16,871 bases of DNA from JADGNZ01 sp035995985. GTDB taxonomy: Bacteria > Acidobacteriota > Thermoanaerobaculia > Gp7-AA8. Positions 7,956-14,382 of this stretch are shown here, in pieces (positions within the stretch are counted from its first letter, which is position 1; every line of letters begins with the position of its first letter). The notes beneath the pieces are model-generated. The model was not told the DNA's origin and ran no database searches. It worked only from the letters and a program-made list of their open reading frames with translations. The stretch covers positions 1 through 16,871 of the forward strand of contig DASYJY010000227.1 of NCBI GenBank assembly GCA_035995985.1, read 5' to 3'. A program made the translations under genes and the position numbers.

Positions 7956-8711
7956 ATGCCTGTCATCGAAAAATACGACCCGGGGATGTTCTGCTGGATC
8001 GAGCTGACCACGAACGACGCCGCGGCCGCGAAGTCGTTCTATGGCTCGGTGTTCGGATGGAAGATCAACGACATTCCGATCCCGGACGGCAGCGTCTACA
8101 CGATGCTGCAGGTGGACGGCCACGACCTCGGCGCGCTGTACGAAAACAAGGAGCATCCGCCGGCGTGGAACTCCTATGTGAACGTCACCAATGTCGACGA
8201 GGCCGCGAAGAAGGCGCAGGACCTCGGTGCGAACTTGATCGCTCCGCCCTTCGACGTGATGGATGTCGGCCGCATGTCGGTGATCGCCGATCCGGCAGGC
8301 GCCTCGCTCTGCCTCTGGCAGGCAGGCAAAACCATCGGCGCGACCATTCGCGGCGACAACAACACCCTCTGCTGGAACGAGCTGATGACGCCGGACATCG
8401 AAGGCGCGCGCGAGTTCTACAAAAACCTCTTCGGCTGGAACCTCAAGATCAGTCCCGAGTACACCGAGATCGACCTCGGATCGACCGGCATCGGCGGCAT
8501 GATGCATCTCACGCCGGAGATGCAGGGGATGCCGACCGCGTGGACGCCGTACTTCTGCGTCGCCGATGCCGATGCGACGCTAGAGAAGATCAAGTCGAGC
8601 GGCGGCAAGGTCTACATGGGCCCGCATGAAATCCCGAACACCGGCCGCTTCGCGGTCTGCGGCGACCCGCAGGGCGCGATGTTCAACATCATCCATCCGA
8701 CTTCGATGTAG
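7956..8711 (+). CDS. VOC family protein, two glyoxalase-like domains (CFP30B/TB27.3-like)
   Basis: The 251-residue protein contains two vicinal-oxygen-chelate domains, about residues 8-123 and 133-248. Each has the AxxFYxxxFGW helix (AAKSFYGSVFGW and AREFYKNLFGW) and closes with a DPxGA strand (ADPAGASLCLWQ and GDPQGAMFNIIHP). The linker KTIGATIRGDNNTLCWNEL and the DVGRMSVIADPAG and GRFAVCGDPQG blocks resemble the mycobacterial secreted antigen TB27.3/CFP30B (Rv0577) family, from memory. Members of that group bind small ligands or are annotated as glyoxalase/hydroxylase-like; the substrate is unknown. There is no signal peptide. A strong GGAGG (7942-7946) precedes the ATG by 9 nt. The 27-nt gap to the DUF885 gene suggests co-transcription, and the gene is followed by a strong hairpin. 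Confidence 0.92.
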   Translation: MPVIEKYDPGMFCWIELTTNDAAAAKSFYGSVFGWKINDIPIPDGSVYTMLQVDGHDLGALYENKEHPPAWNSYVNVTNVDEAAKKAQDLGANLIAPPFDVMDVGRMSVIADPAGASLCLWQAGKTIGATIRGDNNTLCWNELMTPDIEGAREFYKNLFGWNLKISPEYTEIDLGSTGIGGMMHLTPEMQGMPTAWTPYFCVADADATLEKIKSSGGKVYMGPHEIPNTGRFAVCGDPQGAMFNIIHPTSM

Positions 8712-8718
8712 TTCGTGA

Positions 8719-8748
8719 ATGCGGGGCCGCATCGCAGCGGCCCCGCAT
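8719..8748. terminator. GC-rich 12-bp hairpin between convergent genes
   Basis: A perfect 12-bp stem (8719-8730 with 8737-8748) and a 6-nt loop lie 7 nt after the VOC stop and 6 nt before the end of the convergent DUF1579 gene. The stem contains a GGGGCCGC core. There is no T-run on either strand, so a classical rho-independent terminator is only partly supported. The symmetric position between two converging genes suggests a bidirectional terminator or an mRNA 3'-end protecting structure. Confidence 0.7.
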
Positions 8749-8754
8749 GAAACG

Positions 8755-9351
8755 CTACTTCTTGCGGGTGTACGCGATCTCCATTGTCTTGAACATCTTC
8801 CCGTCAGGGGCGGGGCCCCACATCTCGAGCGTGTGGTGATCGTTGTCGATGACGGTGATGGTTTCTTTCACGGGCGTCGACTTGCCGGTCATCGGATCAT
8901 CCATCGACGAAGTGAAGGTGTAGGACTTTCCGTCCGCGTTCGCGGTGCCGGACGAGATCATCACCGACGTGGTCATCGTGTCCATCCACGTGCCGACGTA
9001 CTTCTTTTTGATGTTGTCGTAGCCCGTGAAACCGACGCCGGAGAACGGCATTCCCATAAAGTTGCCGGTGAAGTGTTGTTCGAGCCAGCGGCCGTCCAGA
9101 GCCCACGTGTTCTCCGATAGCCCGCCGCCGCCAGCAGGAGGCGCGCCCGGCTGCATCCACATCTTCACGTCGGCGTTGAAGGTGCCGGCCATCGCGCCGA
9201 GCTTCTTGTGAGCATCGCCGGGCGTGGCGGCTTTCATCATTGCTTCCATCTCCGCCTGTCCCGGGCCGGTCTGCGGCTTCGGGTCATCAGCGAACGAGAG
9301 CGTGGCGGTGAATGCGGCGACGAGAGCCGCGACCAGAATTCTGCTGCGCAT
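8755..9351 (-). CDS. Exported DUF1579 family protein
   Basis: The 198-residue protein has a signal peptide (MRSRILVAALVAAFTATLSFA). It then shows the DUF1579 pattern: TPGDAHKKLGAMAGTFNADV with KMWMQPG, SENTWALDGRWLEQHFTGNF and FSGVGFTGYDNIKKKYVGTW, then MDTMTTSVMISSGTANADGK and TITVIDNDHHTLEMWGPAPD. The repeated GxW/W-x-D strands fit a lipocalin-like beta barrel. Its location is periplasmic or extracellular. The family is uncharacterised; a ligand-binding role is only inferred from the fold. A good GAGGAG Shine-Dalgarno (plus-strand 9359-9364) sits 7 nt before the ATG and fixes the start. It stands alone: the next upstream gene on this strand, the efflux adaptor, ends 117 bp away. I saw no convincing terminator or promoter in that gap. 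Confidence 0.9.
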   Translation of the reverse strand: MRSRILVAALVAAFTATLSFADDPKPQTGPGQAEMEAMMKAATPGDAHKKLGAMAGTFNADVKMWMQPGAPPAGGGGLSENTWALDGRWLEQHFTGNFMGMPFSGVGFTGYDNIKKKYVGTWMDTMTTSVMISSGTANADGKSYTFTSSMDDPMTGKSTPVKETITVIDNDHHTLEMWGPAPDGKMFKTMEIAYTRKK

Positions 9352-9468
9352 AAATCTTCTCCTCTTTCAAATCCAATTTGGGAAGGAGAGATTGTAGGCG
9401 CGAAGCATCCGCCGGATCGCAGCCAGTGGGCAGCACGAGAGAGAGTGCCCAGAGAACTGAACTTTTTT

Positions 9469-10695
9469 CTACTTCGTGTAGACAGTGACCTCGGCTGACG
9501 AACCTACCGGAACCTGATCGGCGGGAGGTCCGCTCCACGAAATTCGCACCGGAACGCGCTGGACGACTTTCACGAAATTGCCTGAGGCGTTGTCCGGCGG
9601 GAGCAGCGAGAACGACGCGCCGGTGCCGCCGGAAAGGCTCTCCACTTTCCCTTCGAAATCGCGGCGGCCGAGGGCGTCGATGCGCACCGTGGCGCGCTGG
9701 CCGGGATGCATGTCGGTCATCTGCGTTTCTTTGAAATTCGCGAGGACGTACGTCGTGCGCGGCACGAGTTGCACGATCGGCATGCCGGCGGTGACGTAGG
9801 AGCCGGGATGCACTGCCAGCTTCGATGCGATGCCGTCGCGAGGCGCGACGATCTTTGTGTACGACAGATTCAGTTGCGCTGCGTGCAGCGACGCCTCGGC
9901 AGTCGCGACGCGCGCATGGGCAATGCGCGCCTGCGCCTGCGCGCCGGTGATCTGCTCCTGCACGGGTGCGCTTTGTTGCACACGTCCTTGAGCGGCCTGC
10001 ACGTTCGCCTGCGCGGCCTGCCGCGCGTTTTCGCTCGCCGTCAGACGCGCATTCGCCTGCGCAAGATCGGCGTCCGCGGATTCGTGCGCGGCGCGCGCCG
10101 CATCGACCTGTGCCCGCGAGATGTCGCCTTTCCCGCCGAGCTCCTCGGCGCGTTGGAAGTCGAGCCGTGCCTTCTCCGCATTCGCCCGTGCACGTGTGAC
10201 GGCCGCGCGTGCCTCCATGATCGACGACGCCGACGTATCGACGCTTTCGCGCGTGCTCTGCAGCGCTCCCTGCGCCGAGGTCAGCGCGCCGCGTGCGGTG
10301 GCCGATGTCACGGCCGTGCGCGCATCGGCATCGGCTGCCTGGGCGTTCGCCGTCTGCAGATCGCCTTCGGCTTGAGCCACTTTCACCTGCGCATCGGACG
10401 GGTCAAGATCGGCGAGGACTTGTCCCGCACGTACCGGCTGATTTTCCGCGATGTACACATTCGTCACCTGTCCCGCGACGCGCGCGGCGACGGGAACGAT
10501 GTCGGCGGTGACCTGCGCGTCGTCGGTTGCTTCCTTGCCGGAAGAGAGCATCGCGAAGATGCCGTAGCCGATCAGCAGCAGCAGGATGACGCTGCCGAGG
10601 ATGAGGTAGAGGCGCTTGGCCTTGGAGGGAGCGATGGCCGGCTCGTGCTCGGCAATCTCCGGCATCGCGCCGGCAGGTGATTCAGTCGTCGTCAT
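9469..10695 (-). CDS. EmrA/HlyD-type membrane fusion protein of efflux pump
   Basis: The 408-residue adaptor has an N-terminal cytosolic tail, one TM anchor at about 29-50 (LYLILGSVILLLLIGYGIFA), and then the EmrA hallmark TDDAQVTADIVPVAARVAGQ, the first half of a lipoyl/barrel-sandwich domain (about 58-100). Residues 101-270 are a long Ala/Gln/Arg-rich heptad region, the alpha-helical hairpin that meets the outer-membrane channel. The second lipoyl half (LSYTKIVAPRDGIASKLAV, about 277-312) and beta-barrel domains with NFKETQMTDMHPGQRA and LSGGTGASFSLLPPDNASGN follow, both typical of EmrA. It links the inner-membrane pump to the TolC-like channel across the periplasm. Its ATG immediately follows the TAA of the pump gene (TAAATG), so it is translationally coupled and last in the operon. 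Confidence 0.95.
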   Translation of the reverse strand: MTTTESPAGAMPEIAEHEPAIAPSKAKRLYLILGSVILLLLIGYGIFAMLSSGKEATDDAQVTADIVPVAARVAGQVTNVYIAENQPVRAGQVLADLDPSDAQVKVAQAEGDLQTANAQAADADARTAVTSATARGALTSAQGALQSTRESVDTSASSIMEARAAVTRARANAEKARLDFQRAEELGGKGDISRAQVDAARAAHESADADLAQANARLTASENARQAAQANVQAAQGRVQQSAPVQEQITGAQAQARIAHARVATAEASLHAAQLNLSYTKIVAPRDGIASKLAVHPGSYVTAGMPIVQLVPRTTYVLANFKETQMTDMHPGQRATVRIDALGRRDFEGKVESLSGGTGASFSLLPPDNASGNFVKVVQRVPVRISWSGPPADQVPVGSSAEVTVYTK

Positions 10696-12324
10696 TTACA
10701 TCTCCACATGAACTTCGATCTTCTCCGCGTCCTTTGGCATCTTCAGAAAAAACACCAGCGGCAGAACGCCGAGAAACAGGATTCCCGAAAGGTAAAAGAG
10801 TTTTTCGAACGAGATGACCATGGCTTGCTGGCGAAGCTGACCGTCGATCATCTGCACTGCGTGTTGGCGCGCCGCAAAGGAGTCGAGTCCGCGTCCCTGC
10901 AGCATTCGCTGAATTGCGGCGACACGCGCTGCCATCGCCGGCGACGAAATCGAGAAATGCGGCAGCATGTCGCCGCGGGCTTTCGTCGCGAAGCGCGACA
11001 GCATCGTCGCGAATACTGCCAGCCCGACCGAACCGCCCGTCTGGCGCAACAGCGAGTTCAGTCCGGTGGCGTCGGACAATCGATGCCGAGGGATCGTGCT
11101 CAGTGCCATCGTCGTCAGCGGGATGAAGAGGCAGCTGAAGGCCACGCCCTGAATGATCAGAACCTGGACGACGTCTCGGGTCGACGTCGCCAGCGTGTAG
11201 TGCCCCATCAGCCACGCCGTGTAGGCGAAGAGGATGATGCCGAAGGCGACCACCAGCCGCGGCGAGACTTTATTGTAGAGCCGTCCCACGATCGGCATCA
11301 CCACAAGCATGCAAAGACTTCGCGGCATCAGCGCCAGTCCGGACTGCGTCGCCGAAAATCCGAGGAGCAGTTGCATGTAGAGCGGGAGCAGAAACGTGAT
11401 CGCCATCAGCATTGCGAACATGACCGCGCCGATGAGCGTGCCCGAGGTGAACACGACGTCTTTGAAGAGTGAGAAGTCGACCGCCGGCACGCGCGCGCTG
11501 AGCTCGCGGATCACCAGCGCCACGAGCGAAACGATGGCCACGAGCAGGATCAGCTTGATCTCGCCCGACTGGAACCAGTCGTTGCGATTGCCTTCCTCGA
11601 GGACGTACTGCATCGTGCCGAGGCCGATGAAGAGCAGCGCGATACCGCTCCAGTCCATGTTCTTTCGCTGCCGTGCAGCCATCGTGTGCATTGCCGCGCG
11701 CACGTCCTCAGGCTCGTGTACGAATCGCGACACCATGATCAGCGACACGATGCCGACAGGAACGTTGATGTAGAAGATCCACGGCCACGAATAGTTGTCG
11801 ACGATGTAGCCGCCGAGCGTCGGCCCGAATGCGGGCCCGAGCACGACCGCCATTCCGAAGAGCGCCATGGCCATGCCCTGTTCTTTGGGCGGAAAGGTCT
11901 GGCGCAGGATCGCTTGCTCGGTCGGCTGCAGCGCGCCCGCGCCGAGACCTTGCAGGATGCGACAGAAGACCAGCATCGGCAGCGTGCGCGCCATCCCGCA
12001 GAGCGCGGATCCGATCACGAAAAGCACGAGGCAGGTCATGTAGACGCGCTTCTGTCCGAAGAGGCGCGCCAGAAATCCGGTCAACGGCATGACCATGACC
12101 GTGGCGATGACGAAGCCGGTCGTGACCCAGGTGATCTGTTCGATCGTGACGCCGAGCGAGCCGGTCAAATGCGGCACGGCCACGTTGACGATCGACGCGT
12201 CGATGGCGCCCATCAGCGTGCCGAAGGTGATCGACACGGTGACGAGCCACTTGTTGACCGGCTTGCGCTCCTCGCGAGTCGTCGTCCCGCCGGCCGCGTT
12301 GAACATCGCGGCTGCCGAGGTCAC
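10696..12324 (-). CDS. DHA2 family MFS drug-efflux permease (EmrB/QacA type, 14 TM)
   Basis: The 542-residue length and about 14 hydrophobic helices fit the DHA2 (EmrB/QacA) branch of the major facilitator superfamily. Visible signatures: LMGAIDASIVNVAVPHL in helix 1 (about 37-53, motif D1), the helix 2-3 loop GFLARLFGQKRVY (83-95, motif A), the antiporter motif C AVVLGPAFGPTLGG in helix 5 (159-172), and WPWIFYINVPVG (180-191), a strong EmrB-type signature. It would extrude hydrophobic compounds using the proton gradient, through the adaptor and TolC partners beside it. The start is a GTG at 12324 whose GTGA overlaps the TGA stop of the tolC-like gene. An ATG six codons later is possible, but coupling favours GTG. 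The substrate is not predictable. Confidence 0.95.
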   Translation of the reverse strand: MTSAAAMFNAAGGTTTREERKPVNKWLVTVSITFGTLMGAIDASIVNVAVPHLTGSLGVTIEQITWVTTGFVIATVMVMPLTGFLARLFGQKRVYMTCLVLFVIGSALCGMARTLPMLVFCRILQGLGAGALQPTEQAILRQTFPPKEQGMAMALFGMAVVLGPAFGPTLGGYIVDNYSWPWIFYINVPVGIVSLIMVSRFVHEPEDVRAAMHTMAARQRKNMDWSGIALLFIGLGTMQYVLEEGNRNDWFQSGEIKLILLVAIVSLVALVIRELSARVPAVDFSLFKDVVFTSGTLIGAVMFAMLMAITFLLPLYMQLLLGFSATQSGLALMPRSLCMLVVMPIVGRLYNKVSPRLVVAFGIILFAYTAWLMGHYTLATSTRDVVQVLIIQGVAFSCLFIPLTTMALSTIPRHRLSDATGLNSLLRQTGGSVGLAVFATMLSRFATKARGDMLPHFSISSPAMAARVAAIQRMLQGRGLDSFAARQHAVQMIDGQLRQQAMVISFEKLFYLSGILFLGVLPLVFFLKMPKDAEKIEVHVEM

Positions 12325-13811
12325 GGCTGGACTCCGGGCGGCTTCGTGGGTGGCATGACCGACGGTTGCGGCGGCGCCGTCGCCGCGCTGCCCGGCGGCA
12401 TCAGAGGTGGATTTGCTTCCGGCGCGTTCTGCGGGACCGAAGGTGTGACGCCACTCGGCATCGGCGGCGGGATCGCAACACTTCCCGTCGCGCCGGTCGA
12501 TTGCGCATCGGCGTTCCCGAAGTAGCCGCGGATCGCGCCGGTAGCGTGCTCGTAATCGAACTGCGCCGCGGCGGCGTCGGCCTGTGCGGCGATCAGGTCT
12601 TCATGCGCCTGACGAAACGCATCCTGCGCGCGATCGACTTCGACCGGCGATCCGTATCCTGCGCCACGCCGGTCCCGCGCCACCGTCAGCGCCTCCTCCG
12701 CCACCTGCACGGTTTCCGTCGCCACGCCGACGCGCGACTCGGCATTCTGCAGCGTCATCAGCGATCGGCGAACGTCCTGCTCGACGTCGCGCTCGAGTTG
12801 CGTGCGCCGCGTCTGGGCGTCGTGCAACATCACTTTGGCGCGAGCGATGTTGGCGTTGATGTCAGCGTGAAAGAGCGGCACGCCGAGGTTCGCGGCGATG
12901 CGGCGCGTCCAGTGAAGATCGGTGGTGCGGTTGCCGCTCATATCGCCTTCGAAATCGAGCGAGACGGACGGCAGCAGCCGGGCGCGCGCGGCATCGACGG
13001 TGAGCTTTGCGGCGCGTTCGTTCTCTTCGGCCTGCCGCAGTTCGGGACGCTGCGTCCGCGCCGAGGCGAGCGAGGTGTCGATCGGCGGAACCGAAGTGGG
13101 GACGGTCGGCGCGTCGGCGATGATGACATCGCTCGACTCATCGGCGCCAACGGCGTTCAGTAACGCCAGCGCGGCGTTCTGTCGATCGTTCTGCGCGACC
13201 AGCAACGCCTGCCTGGCGCGCGCGAGCTGCACATTGGCTTGCGCGACGTCGAGCCGCGTGCCGGTGCCGACTTTGAACTCGTCCTGCGACGTCTGCAGCA
13301 GGCGAGTGAAAAGCGCGATGTCCGCCTGCCGCGCCGCGATCTGCGACTGCGCGCGCTGCACCATCAGATACAGGCGCGCCACCGCGGCAGCCACGTCGTT
13401 CTCCGCCTGTTGACTCTGATAACGCGTCGCATTCGCGGAACTCTGGAGCGATTGGTATCGCCGCAATGCCGCGATGTTGAACACCTGCACCGCGGCGGCG
13501 AGCTGCGCATCGGTCACGTTGAACGGACCGACCACCGCCGGGACGCCCGGCAGCGAAAAGCCGAACGTGGCCAGGTTGATCGACTGGTTGTAGCGCATCA
13601 GCTTCGCATCGGCCTGCGGCAACAGCGCATTCAGCGCCTCGGAACGCGCAATCCGCGCCAGCTCCTCATTCGAGCGAGCCAGTTCCGTTTGAGTCCCGGT
13701 GCCGAGGGCTCTGCGGATGGCGTCGCCGAGCGTGAGACGGAGAGGCGGAGCTTGCGCCTGCGCGCCGACTGCGATTGCAAAGAGAAGGAAGGAAAATCGT
13801 TTCCACAGCAT
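12321..13811 (-). CDS. TolC family outer-membrane efflux protein with proline-rich tail
   Basis: The 496-residue protein begins with a signal peptide (MLWKRFSFLLFAIAVGAQAQ). It then has two copies of the TolC/OEP repeat: LTLGDAIRRALGTGTQTELA starts the first, with helices LARARQALLVAQNDRQNAAL and LLNAVGADE ending it; RPELRQAEENERAAKLTVDA starts the second, with LMTLQNAESRVGVATETVQV, GYGSPVEVDRAQDAFRQA and AAQFDYEHATGAIRGYFG. This is the trimeric outer-membrane channel with a periplasmic helical barrel. Unusual is the last stretch of about 65 residues (about 432-496), which has around 19 prolines and no predicted structure, beyond the normal family end at RGYFG. It is the first gene of the operon; its promoter region has an operator-like dyad and a leader hairpin. 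The only Shine-Dalgarno candidate, GAGG 11 nt before the ATG, lies inside that hairpin. Confidence 0.93.
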   Translation of the reverse strand: MLWKRFSFLLFAIAVGAQAQAPPLRLTLGDAIRRALGTGTQTELARSNEELARIARSEALNALLPQADAKLMRYNQSINLATFGFSLPGVPAVVGPFNVTDAQLAAAVQVFNIAALRRYQSLQSSANATRYQSQQAENDVAAAVARLYLMVQRAQSQIAARQADIALFTRLLQTSQDEFKVGTGTRLDVAQANVQLARARQALLVAQNDRQNAALALLNAVGADESSDVIIADAPTVPTSVPPIDTSLASARTQRPELRQAEENERAAKLTVDAARARLLPSVSLDFEGDMSGNRTTDLHWTRRIAANLGVPLFHADINANIARAKVMLHDAQTRRTQLERDVEQDVRRSLMTLQNAESRVGVATETVQVAEEALTVARDRRGAGYGSPVEVDRAQDAFRQAHEDLIAAQADAAAAQFDYEHATGAIRGYFGNADAQSTGATGSVAIPPPMPSGVTPSVPQNAPEANPPLMPPGSAATAPPQPSVMPPTKPPGVQP

Positions 13812-13816
13812 GCGTC

Positions 13817-13837
13817 AAAAAGCCTCACGGTGAGGCT
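13817..13837 (-). terminator. Terminator-like leader hairpin before tolC-like gene (possible attenuator)
   Basis: On the minus strand AGCCTCA, loop CCG and TGAGGCT form a perfect 7-bp stem, followed directly by five T residues (counting the last base of the stem). It ends 5 nt before the tolC-like ATG. This has the form of an intrinsic terminator in the 5' leader of the operon. The 3' arm contains TGAGG, the only Shine-Dalgarno candidate, so folding would both stop transcription and hide the ribosome site. No upstream minus-strand gene is close enough for this to be a plain end-of-gene terminator: the nearest ends at 14383. Regulation is inference; the structure is seen. Confidence 0.6.
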
Positions 13838-13860
13838 GCAATACGTCCGCCAGCACCGAA

Positions 13861-13874
13861 TGACCGTCCGGTCA
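13861..13874. promoter_or_regulatory. TetR-type operator-like dyad upstream of efflux operon
   Basis: TGACCGTCCGGTCA is a 6-bp perfect dyad around a 2-bp centre, 49 bp upstream of the tolC-like start codon. The dyad loosely extends outward: CACCGAA on the left mirrors TTTGGTG on the right with one mismatch and a 1-nt offset. GACCG/CGGTC palindromes of this kind are common operators of TetR-family repressors of efflux pumps. I could not place a convincing -35/-10 pair: a TATTGC at 13843-13838 (minus strand) is a weak -10 candidate. No TetR gene is in the window, so the regulator would be encoded elsewhere. Confidence 0.5.
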
Positions 13875-13949
13875 GTTTGGTGGTAAAGGCGATTTGGGGC
13901 GGCGGCATTCCGGCGGACGCCGCGCATAATCTGCCGGAGCGAAAGACGA

Positions 13950-14129
13950 ATGCCGAGCACGAAGAAGAACCGCACCGCTGAAGCAACTGCCGACGAGATG
14001 CGAGCGAATCGTTTCGCAGTCATCACGAAGGTTGGTCGTATTCGAGTGGCTGTACCGACGCAGCACATCGAACCGCTGCGAAACGATTCCGTCCGCAAAA
14101 CTACCGCGGCTATTCGCAAACGTCGATGA
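13950..14129 (+). CDS. Possible small basic protein (59 aa), unrecognised
   Basis: ATG at 13950 follows a GGAG (13936-13939) by 10 nt and opens a 59-codon frame ending in TGA at 14127-14129. The product begins MPSTKKNRTAEATADEMRAN, continues RFAVITKVGRIRVAVPTQHI and ends EPLRNDSVRKTTAAIRKRR. It is strongly basic, with no membrane segment or cysteine. I recognise no family. In favour are the ribosome site, a CATAAT box 20 nt upstream of the ATG and a plausible beta-strand core (FAVITKVGRIRVAVP). Against are codon use less GC-biased at third positions than its neighbours, and a perfect 14-nt inverted repeat inside the frame that suggests a structural element instead. Treat it as a candidate only. 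Confidence 0.35.
   Translation: MPSTKKNRTAEATADEMRANRFAVITKVGRIRVAVPTQHIEPLRNDSVRKTTAAIRKRR
14006..14089. repeat. Perfect 14-nt inverted repeat with 56-nt spacer
   Basis: GAATCGTTTCGCAG at 14006-14019 and its exact reverse complement CTGCGAAACGATTC at 14076-14089 could pair in an RNA or cruciform. It lies wholly inside the weak 59-codon frame. Similarity ends sharply outside the 14 nt. It may be a structured RNA element, a binding-site pair or a remnant of a repeat; the sequence alone does not decide. Confidence 0.6.
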
Positions 14130-14154
14130 TCCAGTCATGCGGTCAGCATCTCCC

Positions 14155-14371
14155 GTCGCCGTAGGCGGCGTAAGAACCGTAGACTCCGGCTTCAGTCTGG
14201 GTTCCGCAAACGCGGTCCGGATTCGGAGCGCGCTTTAGAGCGCGAAAGAAAGATTTCGAGCGATTCGCAGAAGGCGTTCTCTCGCGCGCTTACGCGCGCT
14301 CACGAGATCGTTCGCATTTGTATCCCCCATCTGAAGATGGGGACTACGGTCCTTAGGCCGCCTACGGCGAC
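14155..14371. repeat. 217-bp palindromic element: inverted ends plus nested hairpins (MITE-like or REP cluster)
   Basis: The ends, 14155-14187 and 14339-14371, are 33-nt inverted copies with 4 mismatches; the outermost 15 nt (GTCGCCGTAGGCGGC) are identical. Inside are three tetraloop hairpins: CGCGCT-TTAG-AGCGCG (14229-14244), GCGCGC-TTAC-GCGCGC (14284-14299) and CCCCATC-TGAA-GATGGGG (14325-14342). The element has no coding frame I can support and no transposase beside it. It ends 12 bp from the 3' end of the debranching-enzyme gene, so it may also act as a terminator for that gene. A non-autonomous mobile element or REP-like cluster is the simplest reading, and this is inference. I could not see flanking target duplications with confidence. 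Confidence 0.7.
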
Positions 14372-14382
14372 CGTTCTGCGGA

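Larger units (their letters stand above)
13812..14382. other. 571-bp intergenic stretch with leader, small ORF and repeats
   Basis: No confident gene lies between the efflux operon and the debranching-enzyme gene. From low to high coordinates it holds the efflux leader hairpin (13817-13837), an operator-like dyad (13861-13874), a weak 59-codon plus-strand ORF (13950-14129) that itself contains a perfect 14-nt inverted repeat, and a 217-bp element with inverted ends and nested hairpins (14155-14371). Longer reverse-strand frames here show no recognisable motif. Both flanking genes are on the minus strand, so any promoter here serves the efflux operon, while the upper end is the 3' side of the glucosidase gene. 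Confidence 0.75.

Noticed and set aside
9428..9450. Possible terminator after the EmrA-like gene
   Set aside because: The stem is only about 4 bp with a bulge, and the homopolymer run nearby is A on the coding strand, not T.
13631..14119. 162-residue minus-strand frame upstream of the tolC-like gene
   Set aside because: It overlaps the signal-peptide end of the TolC-like gene in another frame, crosses the operator and hairpin, and has no motif.
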